A stretch of DNA of 7,818 nucleotides from Actinomycetota bacterium (GCA_023475715.1 JAMCVO010000774.1:1-7818), one strand, 5' to 3'; shown: positions 1-6,781, counted from the stretch's first letter. Notes: a model not told the origin generated them from the sequence alone. Made by a program: numbers and translations.

Positions 1-99
1 ATTTAGAAGTGCAATTACCTCTTTTGTTGACTGGTCATTATATATGTCAAAATCTTTGCCTGCTCCAAATATCGCCTTAAATACCGCTTCATCAGACAC
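1..99 (-). CDS. Unrecognised phage gene following the portal, partial (3' end outside window)
   Basis: An open frame of 33 codons starts at a GTG (99-97) and runs off the window edge, with visible protein beginning (M)SDEAVFKAIFGAGKDFD. The start is chosen because a perfect AAGGAGG ribosome site lies at 112-106, six bases upstream of the GTG. The gene overlaps the last 8 bases of the portal frame, the same tight packing seen elsewhere in this operon. A competing ATG in another frame (91-89) gives only 25 residues before a stop, so the GTG frame is preferred. By position a capsid-assembly, head-morphogenesis or connector protein would be usual after a portal, but 33 residues show no motif that I recognise, so no function is assigned. 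Confidence 0.6.
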   Translation of the reverse strand, partial: MSDEAVFKAIFGAGKDFDIYNDQSTKEVIALLN

Positions 100-1201
100 C
101 CAATGCCTCCTTGACATCTACATTCTTGTAGTCTTTTGTAACTATGCCTTTATCACCGTTAGTTTTTAAATCCTTCTCCTTATCAGTTTTTTCAGTATCG
201 ATTAATTTGTCTTCTTCCTCTGGAGTGTTTTCCTCACCAAGATATTTAAACATCAATCTTTGTGCAGTCTTATTTGATATCCAGCCAGAATCTTTTGCAG
301 CAACAAGAGAAGTCACTAACTGTGATACTGCCTGTGCTATTGCAAGATTATCTTTAGTATCAATGTCCGGAAATTCTATTGTAAAATCAATTTTGGAAGA
401 AGCGCTCAGCTTGCCTTTTGTAGCATAGATATTTACATCGATTGCAACTCTTATAATCTGGTTGAGTATTGCCTTAAAATACTTCTGTCGCCTTTTCATG
501 TACTTTATTGTAGGTAGCCCCATTTCAGAAGCTGAAGCACGATTGACATCGCCACCACTACCCAGATAATGCTCCGGTATATTTAATGCCCTGCCTGCAT
601 GCATAAGAACCTGATGCAAGTCCTCGGCCATATCCTTTGTATCCATATTAGGCTGTACTGTCTGCCATTTTTCCTTTTCATTATGTACCCTTACTGTTCC
701 AGGCTTCGGAGGGTTATCGGTTATTTCTTTATTCTTTGCAGCAATTTCAGGTTTACCGGCGCCATCTACAGTAACATCAAATATAAAAGCAGTCCTAAAT
801 CGTCTTTGCCTCATTGCATTAAGCAGTCCTTCATCAAATATTGCAATCCAGTTTACATTGGTAGCTAAATCTGACCAGCCACGTTTTGAGCCTGTCACCG
901 CATTAATCTTGTAGTGAAAACAAAAAGCACTCTCTACAACCTCGTAATTATCTAAGTTCTTTAATGTATCTCCAACATAAAACTCATTTGGTAGGTAATT
1001 TAATTTATCCTGAGAAGAGAAAGCCTCAACCTTACTTGACTTATTATCTTTTTGCGGGATTATATCCCAGGCAATATATGCTTTTGGTTTGCCCTTGTCA
1101 GTCTCAACTTTCTTCATAATTATTAAGACTTCCTTGTCAGCATTATCTTTATGGGTTGCAATAGAATCAACATTAATCGGGTCAAGCTGGCTTATCTGCA
1201 T
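92..1201 (-). CDS. Portal protein, C-terminal 369 residues (separated by the 839-bp duplication)
   Basis: This frame encodes residues 169-537 of the reconstructed 537-aa portal protein, the dodecameric ring through which DNA enters the capsid. It carries the true C-terminus, an acidic and lysine-rich tail ending in VKEALGV. Its first 275 residues (MQISQLDP to SKIDFTI) are identical to residues 169-443 of the upstream portal frame, because both are encoded by copies of one 839-bp repeat. The ATG at 1201 is an internal Met codon of the original gene. However, it has GAGG eight bases upstream and overlaps the stop of the upstream frame by 10 bases, so reinitiation is conceivable. On its own the product lacks the N-terminal 168 residues and is unlikely to make a working portal. 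It should be read as the back half of a broken gene, not a second portal gene. Confidence 0.75.
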   Translation of the reverse strand: MQISQLDPINVDSIATHKDNADKEVLIIMKKVETDKGKPKAYIAWDIIPQKDNKSSKVEAFSSQDKLNYLPNEFYVGDTLKNLDNYEVVESAFCFHYKINAVTGSKRGWSDLATNVNWIAIFDEGLLNAMRQRRFRTAFIFDVTVDGAGKPEIAAKNKEITDNPPKPGTVRVHNEKEKWQTVQPNMDTKDMAEDLHQVLMHAGRALNIPEHYLGSGGDVNRASASEMGLPTIKYMKRRQKYFKAILNQIIRVAIDVNIYATKGKLSASSKIDFTIEFPDIDTKDNLAIAQAVSQLVTSLVAAKDSGWISNKTAQRLMFKYLGEENTPEEEDKLIDTEKTDKEKDLKTNGDKGIVTKDYKNVDVKEALGV

Positions 1202-1220
1202 ATTGCCTGCCTCAAAATTG
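382..1220. repeat. 839-bp perfect tandem duplication, copy A
   Basis: Bases 382-1220 recur, with no difference that I could find by reading line against line, at 1221-2059. The four bases ATTG occur at both original breakpoints (378-381 and 2056-2059) and at the junction (1217-1220). This is a 4-bp microhomology, typical of template slippage or end joining, and also of assembly joins. The unit length of 839 is not a multiple of three (remainder 2), so it breaks the portal gene. There are no transposase genes, terminal inverted repeats or target-site duplications, so this is not an insertion sequence. Confidence 0.95.
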
Positions 1221-2544
1221 TAAAATCAATTTTGGAAGAAGCGCTCAGCTTGCCTTTTGTAGCATAGATATTTACATCGATTGCAACTCTTATAATCTGG
1301 TTGAGTATTGCCTTAAAATACTTCTGTCGCCTTTTCATGTACTTTATTGTAGGTAGCCCCATTTCAGAAGCTGAAGCACGATTGACATCGCCACCACTAC
1401 CCAGATAATGCTCCGGTATATTTAATGCCCTGCCTGCATGCATAAGAACCTGATGCAAGTCCTCGGCCATATCCTTTGTATCCATATTAGGCTGTACTGT
1501 CTGCCATTTTTCCTTTTCATTATGTACCCTTACTGTTCCAGGCTTCGGAGGGTTATCGGTTATTTCTTTATTCTTTGCAGCAATTTCAGGTTTACCGGCG
1601 CCATCTACAGTAACATCAAATATAAAAGCAGTCCTAAATCGTCTTTGCCTCATTGCATTAAGCAGTCCTTCATCAAATATTGCAATCCAGTTTACATTGG
1701 TAGCTAAATCTGACCAGCCACGTTTTGAGCCTGTCACCGCATTAATCTTGTAGTGAAAACAAAAAGCACTCTCTACAACCTCGTAATTATCTAAGTTCTT
1801 TAATGTATCTCCAACATAAAACTCATTTGGTAGGTAATTTAATTTATCCTGAGAAGAGAAAGCCTCAACCTTACTTGACTTATTATCTTTTTGCGGGATT
1901 ATATCCCAGGCAATATATGCTTTTGGTTTGCCCTTGTCAGTCTCAACTTTCTTCATAATTATTAAGACTTCCTTGTCAGCATTATCTTTATGGGTTGCAA
2001 TAGAATCAACATTAATCGGGTCAAGCTGGCTTATCTGCATATTGCCTGCCTCAAAATTGGGAAAACAAACTACAAACTGCTCACCGAACAGAATTAACTC
2101 TGAAAATATTCTTTCGTTACGAAATTCCAGGTCATTATGCTCATCGGCACTAAACTCATCGACAACCTCTTGAGTATTTTTATCATCACAGACTATATTT
2201 AAGCTCTCACCAATAATGAAATTAGTAACTAAATCAATGAGCCCTTTTGCCATTGGATTTGTAGTGTAGAGGTTATATACCGCCTTGTGCAGGTCATCGT
2301 ATTCGGTAGGAAGCAGGTCTTTTTGACCGCTGATTTTAGATATCGGCCTCCAGCCTTTATCGGCTTCTCTTGAGTATCTGTAAGATTCCCGATATGCCTC
2401 GTCAAATATACGAAGCGGCAGGTATGAGCTTTCCTCATCTCTTGCATTGCTGTAGCCTTCACTGTATGCACTGGCTTTAGTTTTTTCTATCTGATCATTT
2501 ATTCCAAATAAGGCATTGCCTAAACGCTCTCTAATACTTGGCAT
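1192..2544 (-). CDS. Phage portal protein, N-terminal 443 residues plus 7 out-of-frame residues
   Basis: This is the front part of a portal protein, which forms the capsid vertex ring and docks the terminase motor. The family call rests on overall character (N-terminal helices, the TTNPMAKGLIDLVTNFIIGE stretch at about 94-113, ILFGEQFVVCFPN at 151-163) and on the position just after the large terminase and glycosyltransferase; the exact portal family is not certain. The ATG at 2544 has AAAGGAAAG just upstream and overlaps the end of the glycosyltransferase gene by 25 bases. The native frame reaches SKIDFTI (residue 443), then enters the second repeat copy out of register and ends after LRQAICR. 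Deleting one 839-bp copy gives an uninterrupted 538-codon frame from 2544 to 92, that is 537 aa, a normal portal length. Confidence 0.8.
   Translation of the reverse strand: MPSIRERLGNALFGINDQIEKTKASAYSEGYSNARDEESSYLPLRIFDEAYRESYRYSREADKGWRPISKISGQKDLLPTEYDDLHKAVYNLYTTNPMAKGLIDLVTNFIIGESLNIVCDDKNTQEVVDEFSADEHNDLEFRNERIFSELILFGEQFVVCFPNFEAGNMQISQLDPINVDSIATHKDNADKEVLIIMKKVETDKGKPKAYIAWDIIPQKDNKSSKVEAFSSQDKLNYLPNEFYVGDTLKNLDNYEVVESAFCFHYKINAVTGSKRGWSDLATNVNWIAIFDEGLLNAMRQRRFRTAFIFDVTVDGAGKPEIAAKNKEITDNPPKPGTVRVHNEKEKWQTVQPNMDTKDMAEDLHQVLMHAGRALNIPEHYLGSGGDVNRASASEMGLPTIKYMKRRQKYFKAILNQIIRVAIDVNIYATKGKLSASSKIDFTILRQAICR
1221..2059. repeat. 839-bp perfect tandem duplication, copy B
   Basis: This is the second copy, lying upstream in the direction of the portal gene. 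It encodes roughly portal residues 163-442 in the native frame. Absence of any substitution between copies means that the duplication is very recent, is kept identical by recombination, or was made during assembly. Both copies end at the same ATTG microhomology. Confidence 0.95.
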
Positions 2545-3698
2545 TTACTTTCCTTTGTTAAATTATAAGTATCAATGTACTTCCAGATATTATTTTTAAT
2601 ATCTCTCTCTATGGCACATTTTTTAGCTTCAATTGCCATTTTAATTCTTAAGTCCTTGTCACCTGCCAGAAGCTTTAAATATCTTACCCAGTCCTTACCG
2701 TTCTTAGCTATAAATCCATTTACGCCGCGTTTTACCCAACGTCTGTATGGTGCTACATCTGAGGCCACTACCGGAACAAATCCTGCTCCAAATTCCAGGC
2801 CTTTAAGATCAGACTTGCCTGCATTGAATTTGTAATCCTGCAGTGGACACAGCCCTATATCACATCTTGCAATCACTTGAGGTATCTCGTCAGGTTTGAA
2901 AAATCCTATTGTGTCAATATCTCCAAAAATCTCTCTGGCTTCCTTATCAGCCCCACCTACAAACAATCTTGTGTTATCAGGTATTGCACCTTTAACAAGC
3001 CTTAAATCCTCTATTCTTGCCTTTGCTCCGTACCAGCCAATGACAGGCAACTCGTGGTTTTTGTCAGCAGATATGTCACGATAATTGTCATTGTCAATAC
3101 AGTTTTCTAAAACTACCGACTTTGGTCCGTAAAGCTCGGCAAGTTCAGGGGTGCTTACCTGAATTATGCTCACGCTCTCTAATGCGTCCCTTAAATACTC
3201 TATGGCATTATTTACTTTAGAAAAAATAGGCTTTGAGCCTTTAAACCTTTGACCGTTTTGCCAGAATGTAAACTGCTTGTTTTTGACCTGTCCTTTGTCA
3301 TCAAGCTCGAAGTACTGTTTTCTTTTTTTTAGCTTGCCCTCTTTATAGGTTTCAATCCTGGGGTGCATGTTTAGAAAACCTGAATAACTTGGAGGCAGGT
3401 TATAATAATCATCATCAAGCTCCATTGCTGTAGTTTTGCCTGCAAGAGTAAGCCTTGCTATAATGGGAAGCAGCCAGTCATGCCATACAAGTTGAAAAAT
3501 AATTACGTCATAGTCATATAGGCTCTTATGGTAAGTGCCCATAAATGTATCTATACCAACAACCATCTCTTTTGCATTTACCTTTTGAGCTACAGTTACG
3601 CTATAGCCTAAGTTCTTTAATGCACTGGCCGGAAGTTTCATACGGTAATATGCACTTGCTCCTAAATCACCGAGTAAAAATAAGATATTTTTATTCAT
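2520..3698 (-). CDS. Phage-encoded glycosyltransferase, GT-B fold (GT4-like)
   Basis: This is a 392-aa predicted sugar-nucleotide-dependent glycosyltransferase. The N-terminal domain opens with NILFLLGDLGASAYYRMKLP (4-23), continues with YDVIIFQLVWHDW (63-75), and has an acidic AMELDDDYYNLP stretch (91-102). The C-terminal Rossmann-like domain has VIGWYGAKARIEDL (219-232), LFVGG (245-249) and KSDLKGLEFGAGFVPVVASD (295-314). The last matches in shape the donor-binding segment of GT4 enzymes, which usually reads E-x-FG...EAMA.G.PVVAS. An ATG at 3722 is possible, but 3698 is preferred: AAAGGAAAG precedes it, the same site as the portal gene, and it leaves the terminase stop 8 bases upstream. Acceptor and sugar are unknown. 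A virion protein, modified phage DNA or a host surface glycan are all possible. Its place between the large terminase and portal is unusual. The family call is firm; the substrate is not. Confidence 0.8.
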   Translation of the reverse strand: MNKNILFLLGDLGASAYYRMKLPASALKNLGYSVTVAQKVNAKEMVVGIDTFMGTYHKSLYDYDVIIFQLVWHDWLLPIIARLTLAGKTTAMELDDDYYNLPPSYSGFLNMHPRIETYKEGKLKKRKQYFELDDKGQVKNKQFTFWQNGQRFKGSKPIFSKVNNAIEYLRDALESVSIIQVSTPELAELYGPKSVVLENCIDNDNYRDISADKNHELPVIGWYGAKARIEDLRLVKGAIPDNTRLFVGGADKEAREIFGDIDTIGFFKPDEIPQVIARCDIGLCPLQDYKFNAGKSDLKGLEFGAGFVPVVASDVAPYRRWVKRGVNGFIAKNGKDWVRYLKLLAGDKDLRIKMAIEAKKCAIERDIKNNIWKYIDTYNLTKESKCQVLESV

Positions 3699-3706
3699 AC
3701 TTTCCT

Positions 3707-5137
3707 TTATGATTTGTACCATTCATCTTCACTTTCGGACTCAACCACACTTGAAGCAAACTCAACTACCGGACTGTAAAAAGCCAGCATTAGGCTATCT
3801 GCACAGTCAGGAGATAAAAGACCTCTTTTTTTCATGTCCTCTTTGCTCTCAATTACAAGCTGACCTTTAGAATTGTATTTGTATTTTATGTTCGATAACT
3901 GCCCTGTAAGTTCTTCATCATCCGGAAGATCTATGTCACCATCTAAAAATCTTTGCCTAAGTTCCCAGAACAGCTGTGCTCTAAGATTTGAGTAATTCTC
4001 AACATCGCTTGATTTATCAGCTACATTTACATCTACAATCTTATCTCCAAAATCTTCCCTAAGTTTATCAGCTACTCCGGAACCGACACCTATGACATCA
4101 ACTTTGACCTTGCCTATATTGTGCTCTCTTATAAACTTTGCACCTTTGCCGGCAGTCTCCATTGTGTCTTCTTTGCCGGTCTTTTCTATATGGACCACTT
4201 TAGACCCATAGCGGATTATAAATATTGTTTTATCAGATCCGAATCTAGCAACATCAATTCCTAACTCTCTTTGCTCGCCTTCGGGAAGTTCACGTTCTAT
4301 TGCATCTTCAATTAATTTAAGTGGAATTAACATATCTTCAGTAATGTCGGGAAAATCTCCTAGTACCCTGGTAATGTATACCGGAGAAGACTCGCCCCAT
4401 TGTTCTTTCTTTTCTTCGATCCATTTCTGGCTTACTCTTTTACTGTCCAGGCATGAAGTATGAAAAGTTTTAAAACCCGGTATCTTGTGTGAAAATATAT
4501 TCCAGAAATAGCCTGCTTTCTGTGGAGGAGGAGTTGAGGCTACAATAAGTTTTGCTCCCGAAGTGGTAAGTGCACCTTCTATTGCCTCATAAGTATCATC
4601 TGGTACAGCTTTTCCCTCATCTATAACAAATAAAAGCTCTATTGCATGAAAGCCCTCAATCTTTGCCGGATCTGTACTTGATTCTCCTGTAGCAAACCAG
4701 TCAGGTTGTATTGTTATCTGTGTTTTTAACAGTTCAAAATTTACACGCTGGCTTATTTTATCCTTACATCTATTTAACCACTTGCCTATCTCTGACCAGA
4801 GTATCTTTTCAACCTGTCTCCAAACCGAAGCAGTTGTTATAACTTTGGAATTCTTCCTGGTAAATAAATACCACAGTACTATCCATGCAAGTGTTGTAGT
4901 TTTGCCTACACCGTGCCCACTTCTCCAGCCTATTTTATTATATTTTGCAGCTGCTTCAAGGATTTCTATCTGATATGGTTCAGGTTCACCACCGATTATT
5001 TCTTTTACAAATCTTACAGAATCGTCTTTGTATTCCCAAAAAACATCAGTATTTGCCAGGCGATTGCCTATTTCAGTTAAGATTAATTTGATAGAGTTCC
5101 TCTGAGATTTGCTTCCTGATATTTTCGTTGGGTACAT
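3707..5137 (-). CDS. terL: Terminase large subunit (DNA-packaging ATPase and nuclease)
   Basis: This 476-aa motor protein cuts concatemeric phage DNA and pumps it through the portal. The N-terminal ATPase has Walker A RSGHGVGKT (72-80), Walker B LLFVIDEG (168-175) with D173 and catalytic E174, and a coupling motif KLIVASTPP (196-204). The C-terminal RNase H-like nuclease shows the expected acidic residues: D295 in GIDVARFGSDKT, D347 in VDVIGVGSG, and D444/D447 in SPDCADSLMLAF. All parts are present and the length is normal, so the gene looks intact. The ATG at 5137 overlaps the small-subunit gene by 65 bases and has only a poor ribosome site, so translation may be coupled. No other Met occurs before residue 326, so a non-ATG start shortly downstream is the only real alternative. 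Confidence 0.95.
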   Translation of the reverse strand: MYPTKISGSKSQRNSIKLILTEIGNRLANTDVFWEYKDDSVRFVKEIIGGEPEPYQIEILEAAAKYNKIGWRSGHGVGKTTTLAWIVLWYLFTRKNSKVITTASVWRQVEKILWSEIGKWLNRCKDKISQRVNFELLKTQITIQPDWFATGESSTDPAKIEGFHAIELLFVIDEGKAVPDDTYEAIEGALTTSGAKLIVASTPPPQKAGYFWNIFSHKIPGFKTFHTSCLDSKRVSQKWIEEKKEQWGESSPVYITRVLGDFPDITEDMLIPLKLIEDAIERELPEGEQRELGIDVARFGSDKTIFIIRYGSKVVHIEKTGKEDTMETAGKGAKFIREHNIGKVKVDVIGVGSGVADKLREDFGDKIVDVNVADKSSDVENYSNLRAQLFWELRQRFLDGDIDLPDDEELTGQLSNIKYKYNSKGQLVIESKEDMKKRGLLSPDCADSLMLAFYSPVVEFASSVVESESEDEWYKS

Positions 5138-5468
5138 ATTTATTAATCACTTCAACCACGTGAGATATTATGATTTCAGTTGCTTTGATATTTATATCAA
5201 ACTCGTTTTTATCAGTCTGACCAAGATATTGTTTACCAAGCCAAATTGCCATCGTGGCATTATTTTTATTTGCCAAACCCCATTGCAACCTGCGAAGCGA
5301 CATTTTGCCGTGTTCTTGACCTTTTTTATATATACCGCAAAACTGGCTGTCTCTTTGTAATGTATCTACCGAGACTTCAAGGAATGAGGCTATCTCCTCT
5401 TGTGTGCATTGTATATACGATAATTTTTTTATAAGTTCATAATCAAGTTTTATTTTAGGTCTTGCCAT
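5073..5468 (-). CDS. terS: Probable terminase small subunit (helix-turn-helix DNA-recognition protein)
   Basis: This 131-aa protein starts MARPKIKLDYELIKKLSYIQ and has a helix-turn-helix of the form CTQEEIASFLEVSVDTLQRD (21-40), followed by a basic segment SLRRLQWGLANKNNATMAIWLGKQYLG (57-83) and an acidic C-terminal helix. Helix-turn-helix proteins of this size directly upstream of the large terminase are usually the small subunit, which binds the packaging site and loads the motor. The ATG at 5468 overlaps the end of the methyltransferase gene by 14 bases, and the GGAGG-like stretch upstream lies too far away (about 20 bases) to act strongly, so coupled translation is likely. It could instead be a different phage DNA-binding regulator, but the position argues for the terminase role. 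Confidence 0.82.
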   Translation of the reverse strand: MARPKIKLDYELIKKLSYIQCTQEEIASFLEVSVDTLQRDSQFCGIYKKGQEHGKMSLRRLQWGLANKNNATMAIWLGKQYLGQTDKNEFDINIKATEIIISHVVEVINKYVPNENIRKQISEELYQINLN

Positions 5469-6081
5469 TTATAATCAGCTCTGCTTTCCTCCCTGTAAAT
5501 TGCTCCCACCTTTTCATAATTGCCTCACAGTAAATAGTTTCATATTCCATAATCCTGCATATTCGATTTGTTTGCTCGCAAGCCATTAAGGTTGATCCTG
5601 ATCCACCGAATAAATCCAGCACGATATTTTTAACTGCAGATGAGTTTTTTATTGCTCTTGCCGCTAGTGCTATCGGCTTTTGTGTCGGATGAACATAGCT
5701 GCCGTTAAAATCTGTATTTATCTCCCAGACAGCCTTTTCATTATTTTCACCAAACCATCTGCTGTTTTTCCCTGTATGAGTTGATCCAAAACCAGCATAT
5801 AAACAAGGTTCATAATTTCTTTTATACCTTGCCCATGAAATAGGCATTGTTTGCTTTTTCCAGATTATAGGCACTTTGTCAAAAGGAATTTTTAATTCTT
5901 CAAAGATCTCAATTAAAGTTTTATAAAACTTAAATGCAAACCAGATATAAATAGGAACATTTTTACGGGAATATGCTATTCCGTTTGAAATAGCTGCCAG
6001 TAAAAATTCTTTATAATCACTGTCACTGAGATTATCTTTCCACTCATTACAATGGGTCCAGTCTTTTGCATTATCCCTCAT
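5455..6081 (-). CDS. DNA N6-adenine methyltransferase, catalytic part of a broken ParB-methylase gene
   Basis: This 208-aa frame from the ATG at 6081 is the back half of a beta-class DNA methyltransferase. It shows HPTQKP (131-136) and the S-adenosylmethionine-binding motif I VLDLFGGSGST (154-164), followed by MKRWEQFTG. The same reading frame stays open upstream to about 6159 and there encodes DLIFTDPPYNIGYTELNHK. That holds catalytic motif IV DPPY (bases 6123-6112), which indicates adenine-N6 transfer; no start codon for this extension is seen. A product starting at 6081 would lack motif IV and be inactive. The front half of the gene is the ParB-domain frame beginning at 6771. The two are separated by G tracts and a short duplication. 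Joined through a single repeat unit they give 421 aa, a usual length for phage ParB-methylase fusions. Confidence 0.8.
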   Translation of the reverse strand: MRDNAKDWTHCNEWKDNLSDSDYKEFLLAAISNGIAYSRKNVPIYIWFAFKFYKTLIEIFEELKIPFDKVPIIWKKQTMPISWARYKRNYEPCLYAGFGSTHTGKNSRWFGENNEKAVWEINTDFNGSYVHPTQKPIALAARAIKNSSAVKNIVLDLFGGSGSTLMACEQTNRICRIMEYETIYCEAIMKRWEQFTGRKAELIINGKT

Positions 6082-6143
6082 TTTGTGATTTAACTCAGTG
6101 TAGCCTATATTGTAAGGAGGATCTGTAAATATTAAATCAGCTA

Positions 6144-6158
6144 CCCCCCCCCCCCCCC
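6144..6158. repeat. Homopolymer C15 (G15 on the coding strand)
   Basis: Fifteen consecutive C lie in AT-rich DNA. On the coding strand the run precedes GTA GCT GAT, which leads into DLIFTDPPY. With 15 Gs the frame of the upstream ATGAAG codons does not match the methylase frame; 14 or 17 Gs would make them match. The length was counted from the given sequence; true length in the source molecule may vary. Confidence 0.9.
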
Positions 6159-6171
6159 TTCATCCGTTTTT

Positions 6172-6771
6172 TTACGTAAATATTAAATCAGCCCCCCCCC
6201 CCCCCCCGTCCTTCATCAGTTTTTCTACGTCTTCGGGGCAGGTGCTATCTCCACACATTATCCGGTGTTCACCAAGTTGGAATATATCTCCTTTTTTAGC
6301 TCTGCAAACCGTAATCTTTTTAGATTCTTCCTCCAAATCAAAATTATCTTCTTGGATATCATCCTCATAAATTTGGGTCATTAATCTTTCTATTTCATTC
6401 TCATCAAATCCTGTTATCTCTATGTCAAATTCGCCAGTATCAAGCTCTTGTAATAAATCTTTTAACTTTGTTAAATCCCAACCACCTTGAGCTTTATTTA
6501 ATGCTATATTTAAAGCTTTTTCTTTTGACTCAGGAAGATCAACTATCGAAACTTCAACTTCAGTAATCCCCTGCTCTTTAAGTATCTTTAACCTTTGATG
6601 GCCACCCACTAAATTGCCTGTTCTTTTATTCCAGACCAACGGCTCAACAAGGTCAAACTCTGCAATAGATTTTTTTATTTTTTCATACTCGATATCTCCG
6701 GGTTGTAAATCTTTTCTTGGATTATATGGAGCAGGATTAATTTTAGTTAATGATATCTTTTGGATTTCCAT
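6172..6771 (-). CDS. ParB-like nuclease-domain N-terminal part of a broken DNA methyltransferase gene
   Basis: This 199-aa frame opens with the ParB/sulfiredoxin-type domain found at the N-terminus of many phage DNA methylases: KINPAPYNPRKDLQPGD (10-26), VWNKRTGNLVGGHQR (46-60) and LNIALNKAQGGWD (87-99). The linker FQLGEHRIMCGDST (164-177) is typical of the approach to the methylase domain. After LMKDG the coding strand enters G16 (five Gly codons), then reads ADLIFT and hits TAA at 6174-6172, exactly where DPPY should follow. The ATG at 6771 fits the family's usual N-terminus, but no ribosome site is visible. The U-tract of a terminator ends only 10 bases upstream. The role is modification of phage DNA, probably against host restriction; the ParB domain's own activity here is unknown. 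Confidence 0.8.
   Translation of the reverse strand: MEIQKISLTKINPAPYNPRKDLQPGDIEYEKIKKSIAEFDLVEPLVWNKRTGNLVGGHQRLKILKEQGITEVEVSIVDLPESKEKALNIALNKAQGGWDLTKLKDLLQELDTGEFDIEITGFDENEIERLMTQIYEDDIQEDNFDLEEESKKITVCRAKKGDIFQLGEHRIMCGDSTCPEDVEKLMKDGGGGGADLIFT
6192..6207. repeat. Homopolymer C16 (G16 on the coding strand)
   Basis: Sixteen consecutive C. On the coding strand this reads GAC, five GGG codons, then GCT GAT TTA, in frame with the ParB part. If unit 1 of the tandem repeat were absent, a 16-base run would join the ParB domain to DPPY in frame, so this length would be an ON state; 15 or 17 would be OFF. Confidence 0.9.
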
Positions 6772-6781
6772 TTCATTGCAT

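Larger units (their letters stand above)
6125..6228. repeat. Imperfect tandem repeat of about 50 bp, each unit centred on a long C/G tract
   Basis: Unit 1 is 6125-6175 and unit 2 is 6176-6228. Both begin with the same 16 bases (GTAAATATTAAATCAG), then a C run, then TTCATC, a T-rich stretch and TAC. On the far side of the run they differ: unit 2 has GTC before CTTCATC, and there are two single-base differences after it. Unit 1 has an extra TA before the run. The repeat sits inside the methyltransferase gene, just before the DPPY codons, and puts stop codons in the frame. Near-perfect identity on one flank only is compatible with decay of an old duplication, and also with read errors beyond a homopolymer. 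Confidence 0.85.

Noticed and set aside
599..868. Plus-strand open frame of 89 codons, repeated at 1438-1707
   Set aside because: It lies wholly antisense to the portal coding sequence and occurs twice only because of the duplication. It is Cys/Phe-rich without a recognisable domain, and no ribosome site was noticed.
382..2059. Insertion sequence or transposon as the cause of the large repeat
   Set aside because: The repeated DNA is portal coding sequence only. There is no transposase, terminal inverted repeat or target duplication, and the breakpoints share only four bases.
2229..2471. Minus-strand open frame of 80 codons inside the portal N-terminus
   Set aside because: It is an out-of-frame shadow of the portal gene, which has clear coding character and a good ribosome site; the alternative protein has no recognisable features.
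92..2544. Two neighbouring portal genes, or two paralogous portal proteins
   Set aside because: The shared 275 residues are encoded by 839-bp DNA copies with no visible differences, and removing one copy gives a single full-length frame. This is one gene with an internal duplication, not paralogy.
2520..3722. Glycosyltransferase start at the ATG at 3722
   Set aside because: This would overlap the terminase end and add MVQIIKES before the conserved N-terminal strand, with no ribosome site. The ATG at 3698 has AAAGGAAAG just upstream and starts directly at the expected NILFLLG strand.
4782..4973. Plus-strand open frames opposite the terminase, methylase and glycosyltransferase genes
   Set aside because: All are antisense to genes with recognisable motifs and none has support of its own; the whole window is transcribed from the minus strand.
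6125..6228. CRISPR array or diversity-generating retroelement template
   Set aside because: There are only two units with no unique spacers, no reverse transcriptase or cas genes in the window, and the variation is centred on a homopolymer, not on scattered adenines.
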